NCBI GenBank assembly: GCA_964520045.1
Contig: CAZFMJ010000028.1
Coordinates: forward strand, 1-35,343
Direction of reading: 5' to 3'
Length of the DNA stretch: 35,343 nucleotides
From: CAZFMJ01 sp964520045
GTDB taxonomy: Bacteria > Elusimicrobiota > Elusimicrobia > Elusimicrobiales > CAZFMJ01
How positions within the stretch are numbered: position 1 is the first letter of the stretch; every line of letters starts with the position of its first letter. The translations under genes and the position numbers were made by a program. Under the pieces are notes generated by a model, which had not been told where the DNA came from, did not search any database, and worked only from the letters and a program-made list of their open reading frames with translations. Below, in pieces: positions 1 through 7,046 of the stretch.

Positions 1-32
1 TATTGAAAATAAACGGCGGTAAAGACATAGGG

Positions 33-1655
33 TTAATTATGCGGGATATCGCACGCCGCGGAAGAAAACGAACTGTAATCGATTTCAGGAAAAATATTGT
101 CCTTCCACTCCAGTTCTTTGAGAAAATCTTCGCTTACAGAATTGGACAATATCTGGTTATAAAGCGCGGTGAACCTCAGGATATGCTCTTTGGTCCTTTT
201 TGTGGCATAAACGCCCGCCGTGCCCACCGTCGTCAAAAATGCCCAGTCTGAAGACTGGGCTAGCAGAAGTTCCCGCGCCGCCTGATTCAAAGCCCTGAGA
301 AGCGTTCCCTGAGCCTGATGAAATTTATTCGCCAGCTCGGTCATGCGTTCGGCCGCTTTATGAAGATGCCTGTACATCCAGTCATTGGTGCCGTTGAGCC
401 ATACTTCATTATACCCCTTGTCTCCCCATGAGGACATTGAAGGCTGTATTATCTGGTTCTCCGGATGAAGCTCAAGATATTCGCTGGGAGTCACAAGCTT
501 GATTACATTCTGGTCATAATGGATTTTCCTGAACAGGAATTCAAGAAAATCAGGGCCTTCATACCACCAATGGCCGAAAAGCTCGGCGTCGTACATGGAC
601 ACGATTACAGGCTTTCTTCCCAGAAATCCGCAAAGATGCTCAATCTGCCTTTCCCTGTTAAACATGAAATTGCCGGCATGACCCGCAGCCGTGTCCCTTG
701 CCTCCTGCGGGTTATAGGGAGCCTTTTCACCGAGCTGAATTCTGCCGGAGGTTATTTTGTAATATTTCAGCCCCACGTTTCTGCGCACGCCGTCTTTATG
801 CAGATACGGTTTTATATAGTCGTATTCCAGGTCATAGCCGACATCTCTGTAAAATTCTCTGTATTTGTAATCTCCGGGATAGCCTATTTCCGCGCTCCAA
901 ACCTGATGCGCCGACTCCATATCCCTGCCGAAAGCCGCCACTCCGCTGGGGCAATAAACAGGCGCGTATACGCCGTAGCGCGGTCTCGGAGAGCCGTAGA
1001 TTATGCCGTGCGTTTCTATAAAAAAATATCTGATCCCTCCGGCCTTGAGATAGACGTCGTCTCCCGGATTATATGCGCATTCAGCCAGCCACATACCGCG
1101 CGGTTTTCTGCCGAAATGGCGCGAATAATCGCGCACTGCTGTTTTTATCTGCCCGCAGACCGGCTCTTTGCGCACCTGCAAAGGCAGAAAACCGTGGGTG
1201 GCGCAGCAGGTTATTATCTCCAGCCTGCCCATATCCTGAAATTTCTTAAACCCTTCCAGGACATTGCCGTGGTAATAATTTTCATAAAGATCTCTGATGC
1301 GCTTAAATTTGCGCTCATACATTTTAGCCGTATCGTTAAGCTGAGTGCCCTGCGTCCGGCCGACCTCTTTTTCCGACAGCTCCACTCTTTGATTAAGATA
1401 GTTTTTGTATCTGTCCCTCAAAAGCCCGTCGGACATCATGGCGCAGAGGGGAGGGGTCAGGGACATGGTTATGCGGAAATCTATGCCTTCCTGCGCAAGC
1501 CTCTCATAGATATCCAGCATGGGAAGATAGGTTTCCGACATAGCCTCAAAAAACCAGTCCTCTTCAAGAAAATCCTCATATTCCGGATGCCTGATGAAAG
1601 GAAGATGAGCATGCAGGACCAGTGCGAGATAGCCTTTCTCTTTAGACCCCGTCAT
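33..1655 (-). CDS. GH57 1,4-alpha-glucan branching enzyme (DUF1957 type)
   Basis: A 540-residue cytoplasmic enzyme expected to form alpha-1,6 branches in glycogen-like alpha-glucan (EC 2.4.1.18). The sequence shows the conserved GH57 regions in order: LHAHLPF (residues 14-20), WLAECAYNPG with the nucleophile at E192, YDAELFGHWWYEG with the acid/base at D356, and SSWGDKGYNEVWLNG (about 408-422). Length and motif spacing fit the AmyC/TTHA1902 branching-enzyme subgroup better than GH57 amylases. There is no signal peptide. The ATG at 1655 overlaps the end of the upstream DUF4912 gene by 14 nt, so translation is probably coupled. This DUF4912-GH57 pairing is recurrent in bacteria. The family is secure; branching rather than hydrolysis is inferred from subfamily motifs. 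Confidence 0.93.
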   Translation of the reverse strand: MTGSKEKGYLALVLHAHLPFIRHPEYEDFLEEDWFFEAMSETYLPMLDIYERLAQEGIDFRITMSLTPPLCAMMSDGLLRDRYKNYLNQRVELSEKEVGRTQGTQLNDTAKMYERKFKRIRDLYENYYHGNVLEGFKKFQDMGRLEIITCCATHGFLPLQVRKEPVCGQIKTAVRDYSRHFGRKPRGMWLAECAYNPGDDVYLKAGGIRYFFIETHGIIYGSPRPRYGVYAPVYCPSGVAAFGRDMESAHQVWSAEIGYPGDYKYREFYRDVGYDLEYDYIKPYLHKDGVRRNVGLKYYKITSGRIQLGEKAPYNPQEARDTAAGHAGNFMFNRERQIEHLCGFLGRKPVIVSMYDAELFGHWWYEGPDFLEFLFRKIHYDQNVIKLVTPSEYLELHPENQIIQPSMSSWGDKGYNEVWLNGTNDWMYRHLHKAAERMTELANKFHQAQGTLLRALNQAARELLLAQSSDWAFLTTVGTAGVYATKRTKEHILRFTALYNQILSNSVSEDFLKELEWKDNIFPEIDYSSFSSAACDIPHN

Positions 1656-2523
1656 TTTTTGTTTTCCTTGTTATATCTATGCCGATATGCCTGCTGTCTA
1701 CGCCGTCCTTGGACTGCGCCTGCACGGGAAGAGCGAGCAGTCCGTCATGGAGGGCAAAGCGCATTGAAAAAGTGCCGTCGGGATTGAGATTGACTTTTCT
1801 TCCGGCCACGGTGACATGAGCGTCGGGCTCGGTGGCTCCGTAAAGTATGACTTCGCAGTCGGCCACCAGCCAGAATTTCCTTGCCTGTTCGTGCTTCCTG
1901 TGCTGTTGAAGCGAACTTACGCCCCATGAAGCGGCGCGCGAAAAAACAGATTTAAGCATTTCCCAGCGCTGAGCCAGCGACTTGGCGACCTCGCCGGAGC
2001 CTTTGCCTATATATTCCACGCCCGAAAGCTGAAGAAGCTTGTCGAAATCTCCCGAGACCGCCATCCATTTTTCGTCGGTGACATCGGACACTTTCCCGGC
2101 GGGCAGATGCACGATATTCGTCATGACTATGCGCACGAATCTGCCGTCGGGAAGCATCAGCCCTATTTCACAGCAGTAGCTTTTCCCGCCTTCCTGCACG
2201 TTTATATACCAGCTTCTGGCGTCAAGCATGACGGGGATGTCAAAATACCTGCAGGAATTGCTCCCGTTAAAATCCGCTATTCCGGTTACATCATGCACCC
2301 TGATTAACGGCTGGGATTTCTCGAATATGCTTTCACCATAATCGCGGCGCATATTGCGCTTTTTTTCTTCGGTTATGTCCCAATAAACAAACATCCAGTT
2401 CGGATCACGGGGAAGAAGCGCCGCTTCCGTGGCGCCGTAACTCTCGGGCAAAGATTGGCCTTCATGCACCATGGCATTAGTAGTCTGTGTTCTTTCCGAA
2501 GAGGAATTGCCGTGTGAAACCAT
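1642..2523 (-). CDS. DUF4912 domain protein, partner of GH57 enzyme
   Basis: A 293-residue protein with the DUF4912 signature near the N-terminus (PRDPNWMFVYWDI, about residues 38-50). The domain continues to about residue 150 with a RYFDIPV...WYINV stretch. The C-terminal third (YGATEPDAHVTVAGRKVNL) resembles a short Ig-like or carbohydrate-binding fold. No signal peptide is seen. DUF4912 has no established biochemical role that I know of. Its repeated association with GH57 branching enzymes suggests a role in glucan handling or regulation, which is inference. The start is supported by a strong GGGAGG Shine-Dalgarno (about 2530-2535). It is the first gene of a two-gene operon with the GH57 gene. 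Confidence 0.85.
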   Translation of the reverse strand: MVSHGNSSSERTQTTNAMVHEGQSLPESYGATEAALLPRDPNWMFVYWDITEEKKRNMRRDYGESIFEKSQPLIRVHDVTGIADFNGSNSCRYFDIPVMLDARSWYINVQEGGKSYCCEIGLMLPDGRFVRIVMTNIVHLPAGKVSDVTDEKWMAVSGDFDKLLQLSGVEYIGKGSGEVAKSLAQRWEMLKSVFSRAASWGVSSLQQHRKHEQARKFWLVADCEVILYGATEPDAHVTVAGRKVNLNPDGTFSMRFALHDGLLALPVQAQSKDGVDSRHIGIDITRKTKNDGV

Positions 2524-2628
2524 ATTAAGCCTCCCGCATTTTTTGATCTTATGCTAAAACTGCTTTTTTGTAAATCGAGATATACTGCAAACGGATATAT
2601 AGCGCGTCGAACCCGCGCGTGTATATAT

Positions 2629-2658
2629 ATGTTATTAAACACCGCTTAACTATGTCAA
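2629..2658 (-). promoter_or_regulatory. Candidate sigma70 promoter for the DUF4912-GH57 operon
   Basis: On the minus strand a perfect TTGACA (2653-2658) is followed after 18 nt by TAACAT (2629-2634, 4/6 match to the -10). This would give a 5' leader of about 100 nt. That leader contains a GCGCG...CGCGC inverted repeat around 2602-2620. No other promoter of this quality lies upstream of the gene. Confidence 0.45.
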
Positions 2659-2710
2659 TGAAAAATTTAGAGGGATTCAAAAAAACAACAATTATGCCGT
2701 TTTTTTTATT

Positions 2711-2756
2711 TTACCGTCTCCCGTTTACCTTCTGCCGTCTACCATCCTCATATTCC
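2711..2756. repeat. Degenerate heptamer array (CCGTCTA-like)
   Basis: A run of 7-nt units reads CCGTCTC, CCGTTTA, CCTTCTG, CCGTCTA, CCATCCT. It lies directly against the stop codon of mntP. It belongs to the dispersed array family also seen at 4826, 5064, 6911, 10514, 13757, 14141, 16197 and 18399. Confidence 0.75.
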
Positions 2757-3335
2757 TTATATTCCTTCCAGTAAAATTTTTACTCCGATCAGTATCAGAA
2801 CGATTCCGCCTCCGGCTTCCGCTTTTTTACCCAAAAAATGCCCGCTCTTATTACCAAAAAAAAATCCCGAAAAGGCCGTTAAAAAGGTAACTATCCCTAT
2901 TATTACAAGAGGCCTGATTATTGAAATTTTCAAAAATGAAAAAGTGAGCCCCACGGCAAGAGCGTCTATGCTTGTAGCGATCGAAAGCGCAATAAGACGG
3001 CCTGCCCCCCAGCGGTTGGAAGCGCCGGCTTCAAGAGAATTGTTCCGTTTCTCACACTCCTCCTGTTGGAAAGATTCATATATCATCTTCCCTCCTACCA
3101 AAGCCAAAAGACCGAATGCCGCCCAATGGTCGAATAAAGCTATAAAACCTCTTACTTTCAACCCGGCGAACCATCCTATAACGGGCATAAGCATCTGAAA
3201 AAAACAAAAAAAGGACGCTGCTCGCAGCGCATCTTTTATCTTCACCCCGCCTGCCGACATGCCGCAAGACAAAGATACCGCGAATGTGTCCATGGAAAGA
3301 GCAAAAGCCATAAATATCGTCTCAATAAAATTCAT
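2757..3335 (-). CDS. mntP: Manganese efflux pump MntP
   Basis: A 192-residue, six-helix inner-membrane protein of the MntP (YebN) family, which exports Mn2+. Both diagnostic family motifs are present: ALSMDTFAVSL (D16) in helix 1 and ATSIDALAVGL (D124) in helix 4, the acidic residues needed for metal transport in the family. A hydrophilic loop (about 91-110) separates the two halves of the pump, as usual. The length matches the family. It has its own leader, which carries a strongly self-complementary element (3358-3437). I do not see the yybP-ykoY Mn riboswitch consensus that often precedes mntP. Confidence 0.94.
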   Translation of the reverse strand: MNFIETIFMAFALSMDTFAVSLSCGMSAGGVKIKDALRAASFFCFFQMLMPVIGWFAGLKVRGFIALFDHWAAFGLLALVGGKMIYESFQQEECEKRNNSLEAGASNRWGAGRLIALSIATSIDALAVGLTFSFLKISIIRPLVIIGIVTFLTAFSGFFFGNKSGHFLGKKAEAGGGIVLILIGVKILLEGI

Positions 3336-3357
3336 ATTTTTAATAATACTATTTTTT

Positions 3358-3437
3358 GCGACAGAAAATAGGCCCTTGGTCCCAAAAAACTATCAGGCCG
3401 AAAGACCAATCCGGGCGGGCCTAAAGATTCTGTCCGC
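3358..3437. promoter_or_regulatory. Nested-stem structured element in mntP leader
   Basis: Three nested complementary segments form a rod. GACAGAA (3360-3366) pairs with TTCTGTC (3428-3434). TAGGCCC (3369-3375) pairs with GGGCCTA (3417-3423). TTGGTC (3376-3381) pairs with GACCAA (3404-3409). That gives 20 base pairs around a 22-nt loop, with a 7-nt bulge (3410-3416). The element sits 22-100 nt upstream of the mntP start codon and in the divergent spacer before the S8 protease gene. It could be a leader RNA for either strand or a DNA palindrome element. Parts of its sequence recur at 6500-6545 and 9460-9515. Confidence 0.55.
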
Positions 3438-3569
3438 GTCAAAATTAAGGATATACAATTAATGAAGCTCGCACGCATAAGAGATGGATAAGATTTACGC
3501 CAAAAAACGCACTTATTCCTCAGAAGCATTTTGCGGGTTTATGCGGGAAACGACCAAGGAGAAAACCAA

Positions 3570-4820
3570 ATGAAAAAAATCATGTTCGCATTGGCGGCGA
3601 TAACGGCGCTGTTTATGCCGGCGATATCGGAATGCTCAGAGCTTAGAAAGATAGTAACCTTTAACGAAGAGATGTCCGCTCCAGAGCGCAGACTGGCGGT
3701 TGAACGGCTCGGCGGAAAGGTTGTCAAGGAATATGAAACCCTTAATTCCATAGTCGCTGTTTTTACCGACGACGCGATAAAAAACGTAAAGCTTTTGTCC
3801 GGCGATGCCACAATAGAAACAGACACTTACCGGAAATGGATCAACTCGGGATATTCCAATTTTCCCCAGATACCCATCCCCTCCGTATCTGAAATTATTC
3901 ATTCTGCAAAATTGCAGAACAGTAAAATTCCGGCCGCAATGCCTTCTGAAGCGGGAAAAAACTCGACCCAATCGGGAGCCGCACAATGGCTGGGCTGGTT
4001 TTTGGACGGCGAAATACCATGGGGAATAAACAGAATAAACGCGCCTAAAGTCTGGACCAAAAATCAGGGCGAAGGAATTAAAGTCGGCATAATCGACACC
4101 GGAGTATACACCGCCCACGCGGACCTTGCCGGAAGAATAGCCGGCGGATTCAATGCGATAAAACCCGGAGCCTCCCCTGAAGACGATAACGGACACGGCA
4201 CTCATGTGGCGGGCACGATAGCGGCGAATCTTGACTCCAAAGGCGTGGTGGGAGTGGCTCCCAAAGCCGCGCTTTACGCCGTAAAAGTGCTTGATGCCGA
4301 CGGAGGAGGCACGGATTCCGACGTGATTGCAGGCATAGACTGGTGCATAAAAAATAAGATACAAATCATAAACATGAGCCTCGGCACGGACGAAAACGTG
4401 GAAGCGCTGAGACATGCCGTTGAACGGGCTTATAAAGCGGGCGTCACCGTGGTCTGCGCCGCCGGAAACAGCAGCGGTCCGGTTGGATACCCCGCGGCGT
4501 ATCCTCAGGCGATAGCAGTTTCAGCCAGCAGCATATTCGATATGCGGGCCACTTATTCATGCTATGGACCGGAAGTAGATTTTATCGCGCCCGGCTCTTA
4601 TATCACCTCCACTTTTAAGGGCGGCGGTTATGCAAGGCTTTTCGGCACATCAATGGCATGCCCGCATGTCGCAGGCCTTGCCGCCCTTGCTATATCCGCC
4701 GGAGCAAAAGGTCCGGACGCAGTGCTGAAAATTCTCACAAAAGCCGCGGTTCCGATACCAGGACTTATAAAAGAAACGCAGGGCGCGGGAATGATAGACG
4801 CGGCGAAGATTGAACCATAA
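3570..4820 (+). CDS. Secreted subtilisin-like serine protease (S8)
   Basis: A 416-residue preproprotein. It has a signal peptide (MKKIMFALAAITALFMP, 1-17 and onward), an I9-like propeptide (about 25-90, RKIVTFNEE...LGGKVVKEYE) and then an S8 catalytic domain. The triad is visible: D176 in VGIIDTGV, H209 in DDNGHGTHVAGT and S361 in GTSMACPHVAG. The oxyanion-hole Asn is N300 in AAGNSSG. I chose ATG 3570 because AAGGAG lies 8 nt upstream and it begins directly at a signal peptide; the upstream in-frame TTG (3531) adds 13 unlikely residues. The product should be exported and self-processed. It is transcribed toward PLD, with a shared bidirectional terminator at 5024-5055. The physiological substrate is unknown. 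Confidence 0.93.
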   Translation: MKKIMFALAAITALFMPAISECSELRKIVTFNEEMSAPERRLAVERLGGKVVKEYETLNSIVAVFTDDAIKNVKLLSGDATIETDTYRKWINSGYSNFPQIPIPSVSEIIHSAKLQNSKIPAAMPSEAGKNSTQSGAAQWLGWFLDGEIPWGINRINAPKVWTKNQGEGIKVGIIDTGVYTAHADLAGRIAGGFNAIKPGASPEDDNGHGTHVAGTIAANLDSKGVVGVAPKAALYAVKVLDADGGGTDSDVIAGIDWCIKNKIQIINMSLGTDENVEALRHAVERAYKAGVTVVCAAGNSSGPVGYPAAYPQAIAVSASSIFDMRATYSCYGPEVDFIAPGSYITSTFKGGGYARLFGTSMACPHVAGLAALAISAGAKGPDAVLKILTKAAVPIPGLIKETQGAGMIDAAKIEP

Positions 4821-4825
4821 GAAGT

Positions 4826-4856
4826 AAGATGGAAGATGGTAAACGGTAGACGGTAC
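4826..4856. repeat. Degenerate heptamer array (GGTAAAC-like)
   Basis: Units read AAGATGG, AAGATGG, TAAACGG, TAGACGG immediately after the protease stop codon. A 17-nt core (4834-4850) recurs inverted at 5076-5092, so the two arrays could pair across the convergent spacer. Confidence 0.7.
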
Positions 4857-4929
4857 CATTCTTTCCTTAAAAAGTTTTGAGAATGGTACCGTCCCAAACT
4901 CGCGGCATTTAAGGAAGGTTTGGGACGGT
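4850..4929. repeat. Double-palindrome element, copy 1
   Basis: Two overlapping perfect inverted repeats are present. 4850-4862 pairs with 4880-4892 (13 bp), and 4888-4899 pairs with 4918-4929 (12 bp). They share 4888-4892. A weaker third pair is TTCCTTAAA (4863-4871) with TTTAAGGAA (4908-4916). On the minus strand the element aligns along its length with 16215-16292, where stem bases have changed but remain paired. Heptamer units flank both copies. Confidence 0.7.
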
Positions 4930-5020
4930 AAACATAAACAAATTTATTTTTAGATTATAGCCGGTTTTCCTTTGTTTTTGCTCCTGTCAACTGTGATAAT
5001 TACCTTCCAGGATACAGAAA

Positions 5021-5057
5021 AGGAAAAGCCCGAATTTTAATAATTCGGGCTTTTTCT
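5021..5057. terminator. Bidirectional intrinsic terminator
   Basis: A perfect 13-bp stem (AAAAGCCCGAATT, 5024-5036, with its complement at 5042-5054) has a 5-nt loop. T-runs follow on either strand. It separates the convergent S8 protease (+) and phospholipase D-like (-) genes and can serve both. Confidence 0.9.
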
Positions 5058-5063
5058 TTCCCT

Positions 5064-5102
5064 ATCCGTCTACCTTCTACCGTTTACCATCTACCGTCTT
5101 CT
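5064..5102. repeat. Degenerate heptamer array (CCGTCTA-like)
   Basis: Units read CCGTCTA, CCTTCTA, CCGTTTA, CCATCTA, CCGTCTT, ending just before the PLD stop codon. The array is inverted relative to the one at 4826-4856. Confidence 0.75.
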
Positions 5103-5106
5103 TAGA

Positions 5107-6450
5107 CTAATCTATTTCTTCGTCCTGAGAGGAATCATTTTCCAATGAAAGCGTTTTCTGAGGATAGTTTTCGGCATTAGGGTTAAAATTGCCGGGGGAA
5201 GGAGTCTGGCCTGTTGAAAAATAATATTCATATTTCTTCGCATATTTATTCACCAGCGAAGCATTATCTATAAGCATCACATTTTCAAAAGAGTTAAGCT
5301 CGGCATTGGACGTCCAATTAAAAGAGCCTGTTTCAAGAAGCTTATTGTCAAATACCGCAAATTTATTATGCATCGCGCCCGAGCCTCTGCCGTTTCTGAA
5401 CTTGATATTCACACCGCTTTCCAAACAATACTTTGCAAGCTTTGATTCCCCGCCCATTTTGGTGTCGATAAGAAGGCGCACGCGTATTCCGGCTTTATGA
5501 GCGCTTATGATAGCGTCGGCCAGGGGCTTTGAAGAAAAGGTATACGTCACCACATCGATATTTTTTTTAGCGGCCCTTATCGCCGTTATGAGGCCGTTTT
5601 CAGCTCCGCCCTTGGGAGAAAAAAGGTATTTGGGAAAAACCAAACCGTTAAAATTTATGGAAGGCCGCGGATCAGCCGGGGGAGTTCCGAAATATCCTTC
5701 GGGCGTCTGAGGAGAAGGCCCCTGCGCTATGGTCCTGGTATAGTTCCACATCCACTCCCAGTATTTTTTATATCCCGCCCCGTATGCGGTATCCGATGTA
5801 AAAACGACATTTTCGCAATTTTGGAGGGTAGCGCTGTTTGTCCAATTATACGAGCCTATCATCAAAAGCGAACCGTCAAAAACAGCTATTTTATTATGCA
5901 TAACTCCGTAATCGCGGCTTCCCCTGAGCGTGCGGATATCAAAACCTTCTTTTATAATCCGTTTGATTTCCGGAAAATCTTTCTGATACACATGGCTTTC
6001 GTCTATGACTATGCGCACTTTCACGTTCCGGGTTTTTGCGCGGATAAGAGCGTCAACCACCTCCGGCAGGGTTATACCGTACATGGCTATTTCTATGGAG
6101 GAATTGGACGCGTCTATGGCGCGGATCAACAAGGCGTCTATCCTCACATCATCGGAAAAAACCGCATCGGGAAAACCAGTAAAGCCGCGGGGATTATAAA
6201 CTCCCGCCCGCCCGGGCGGGCCGGCCCGTGTTGTTTTAACGCCGGAAATATACTGAGGTTCGGCGGAAAATGAAAAATCAGGATAACCGTTTATCAGGGA
6301 TTTCGAACCTGAAGCCCCAGCATCAAAAATTGCCGTTGAGGCGGATGAATCCGGATACTGCGGGGAACTTTTTAACTCCGCGGAAAAAGAACTAAAAGGC
6401 AGACAAAATATAAACGCGGACAACAGGCTCGCTTTTATTTTTTTTCTCAT
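5107..6450 (-). CDS. Secreted phospholipase D-like protein, two HKD motifs
   Basis: A 447-residue protein with a signal peptide (about 1-24, ending SSFSA). It carries two PLD catalytic motifs: H185xK187...D192 in MHNKIAVFDG and H361xK363...D368 in MHNKFAVFDN. Each is followed by the usual GSxNWT. Two motifs in one chain give a complete bilobed active site. Members hydrolyse phosphodiester bonds in phospholipids or nucleic acids. Because this one is exported, an envelope or extracellular substrate is likely, but lipase and nuclease cannot be told apart here. The pre-domain region (25-95) is low complexity and includes GPPGRAG, encoded by a 14-nt GC palindrome at 6207-6220. The C-terminus is acidic (QDEEID). 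Confidence 0.92.
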   Translation of the reverse strand: MRKKIKASLLSAFIFCLPFSSFSAELKSSPQYPDSSASTAIFDAGASGSKSLINGYPDFSFSAEPQYISGVKTTRAGPPGRAGVYNPRGFTGFPDAVFSDDVRIDALLIRAIDASNSSIEIAMYGITLPEVVDALIRAKTRNVKVRIVIDESHVYQKDFPEIKRIIKEGFDIRTLRGSRDYGVMHNKIAVFDGSLLMIGSYNWTNSATLQNCENVVFTSDTAYGAGYKKYWEWMWNYTRTIAQGPSPQTPEGYFGTPPADPRPSINFNGLVFPKYLFSPKGGAENGLITAIRAAKKNIDVVTYTFSSKPLADAIISAHKAGIRVRLLIDTKMGGESKLAKYCLESGVNIKFRNGRGSGAMHNKFAVFDNKLLETGSFNWTSNAELNSFENVMLIDNASLVNKYAKKYEYYFSTGQTPSPGNFNPNAENYPQKTLSLENDSSQDEEID

Positions 6451-6499
6451 TTATTCTGACTGGATTATTCCTTGACTCTACAACAGTATAGATACTATT

Positions 6500-6545
6500 T
6501 TCCAATATTAACAGAGCCTTTTGACCTATGGAAGCCTAGGCCTAT
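6500..6545. promoter_or_regulatory. Leader motif resembling the mntP leader element
   Basis: The plus strand reads GAGCCTTTTGACCTATGG and then AGCCTAGGCCTATTTT. This matches, in order and wording, the minus-strand mntP leader (GGTCTTTCGGCCTGATAG ... GGGCCTATTTT). It lies 50-95 nt upstream of the PLD start codon, in a 131-nt spacer otherwise without a gene. Confidence 0.35.
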
Positions 6546-6581
6546 TTTACCATACTGCAACGCAGCCGCGACGCGGAAAAT

Positions 6582-6869
6582 TTACAAACCCGGGATTTTA
6601 AAACCCTGCATGCTCCCCATTTTTTCCGCCGCCGATTTCTGCGCCTGTTTGACCGCCCTGTTAACGGTGTCGGTTATTGAAGCTTCAAGTTTTGTTTTAT
6701 TCATCCCCCCGAGCTCGCCCTTTATTAAAACTGATTTTATCTCCTGCGAACCGGAAATTTTTACGCTGACCAGCTGATCTTCGCTTTCCAGAATTATCGA
6801 GTCCAGCTGAAGTTTTAACTCATCCATCTTTTTCTTCATTTCCCACAGTTCTTTCATCTTATCAAGCAT
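6582..6869 (-). CDS. YbaB/EbfC family nucleoid-associated protein
   Basis: A 95-residue protein with the YbaB layout. An N-terminal heptad helix (MLDKMKELWEMKKKMDELK) is followed by a small beta sheet (DQLVSVKISGSQEIKSVLI) and a long C-terminal helix (SITDTVNRAVKQAQKSAAEKM). Family members form tweezer-shaped dimers that bind DNA and are often found beside dnaX/recR; neither is seen here. The N-terminal IILE...VSV stretch is shorter than usual and lacks the typical GxGxV signature, so this is a divergent member. The start follows an AAAGGA Shine-Dalgarno. It is followed at a short distance by the PLD gene on the same strand. Confidence 0.85.
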   Translation of the reverse strand: MLDKMKELWEMKKKMDELKLQLDSIILESEDQLVSVKISGSQEIKSVLIKGELGGMNKTKLEASITDTVNRAVKQAQKSAAEKMGSMQGFKIPGL

Positions 6870-6910
6870 AGAGTTGTTTTCCTTTTATTTCGACCGTTCC
6901 GTTATTCAAT

Positions 6911-7046
6911 CGGAAAACGGAAAACGGTAGATGGTAGAAGGTTTAAACAAAACAACAGACGGAAAACAAATCTTTTTCTGTTTTCCTCCTTCCATCCCCC
7001 TTTCCAGTTTTCCATCTCCCGTCTACCATCTCCCGTCTACCGTCTT
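6911..7046. repeat. Inverted pair of heptamer arrays
   Basis: GGAAAAC, GGTAGAT and GGTAGAA units (6911-6943) face CCATCTC, CCGTCTA, CCATCTC, CCGTCTA units (7005-7046). An inner pair, GGAAAACAAA and CTGTTTTCC, lies at 6961-6985. The right-hand array overlaps the 3' end of the permease gene and encodes its last residues and stop codon. Confidence 0.7.

Noticed and set aside
465..1787. A 440-codon open frame on the plus strand opposite the GH57 gene
   Set aside because: It is a shadow of the GH57 and DUF4912 genes, with no recognisable motif and no Shine-Dalgarno; the opposite strand carries clear catalytic motifs.
3336..3480. yybP-ykoY manganese riboswitch upstream of mntP
   Set aside because: The leader has strong pairing, but I cannot find the conserved yybP-ykoY core, so it is listed only as an unassigned structured element.
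4826..5102. CRISPR array suggested by repeated short units
   Set aside because: The units are 7 nt and degenerate, with no spacers or cas genes.
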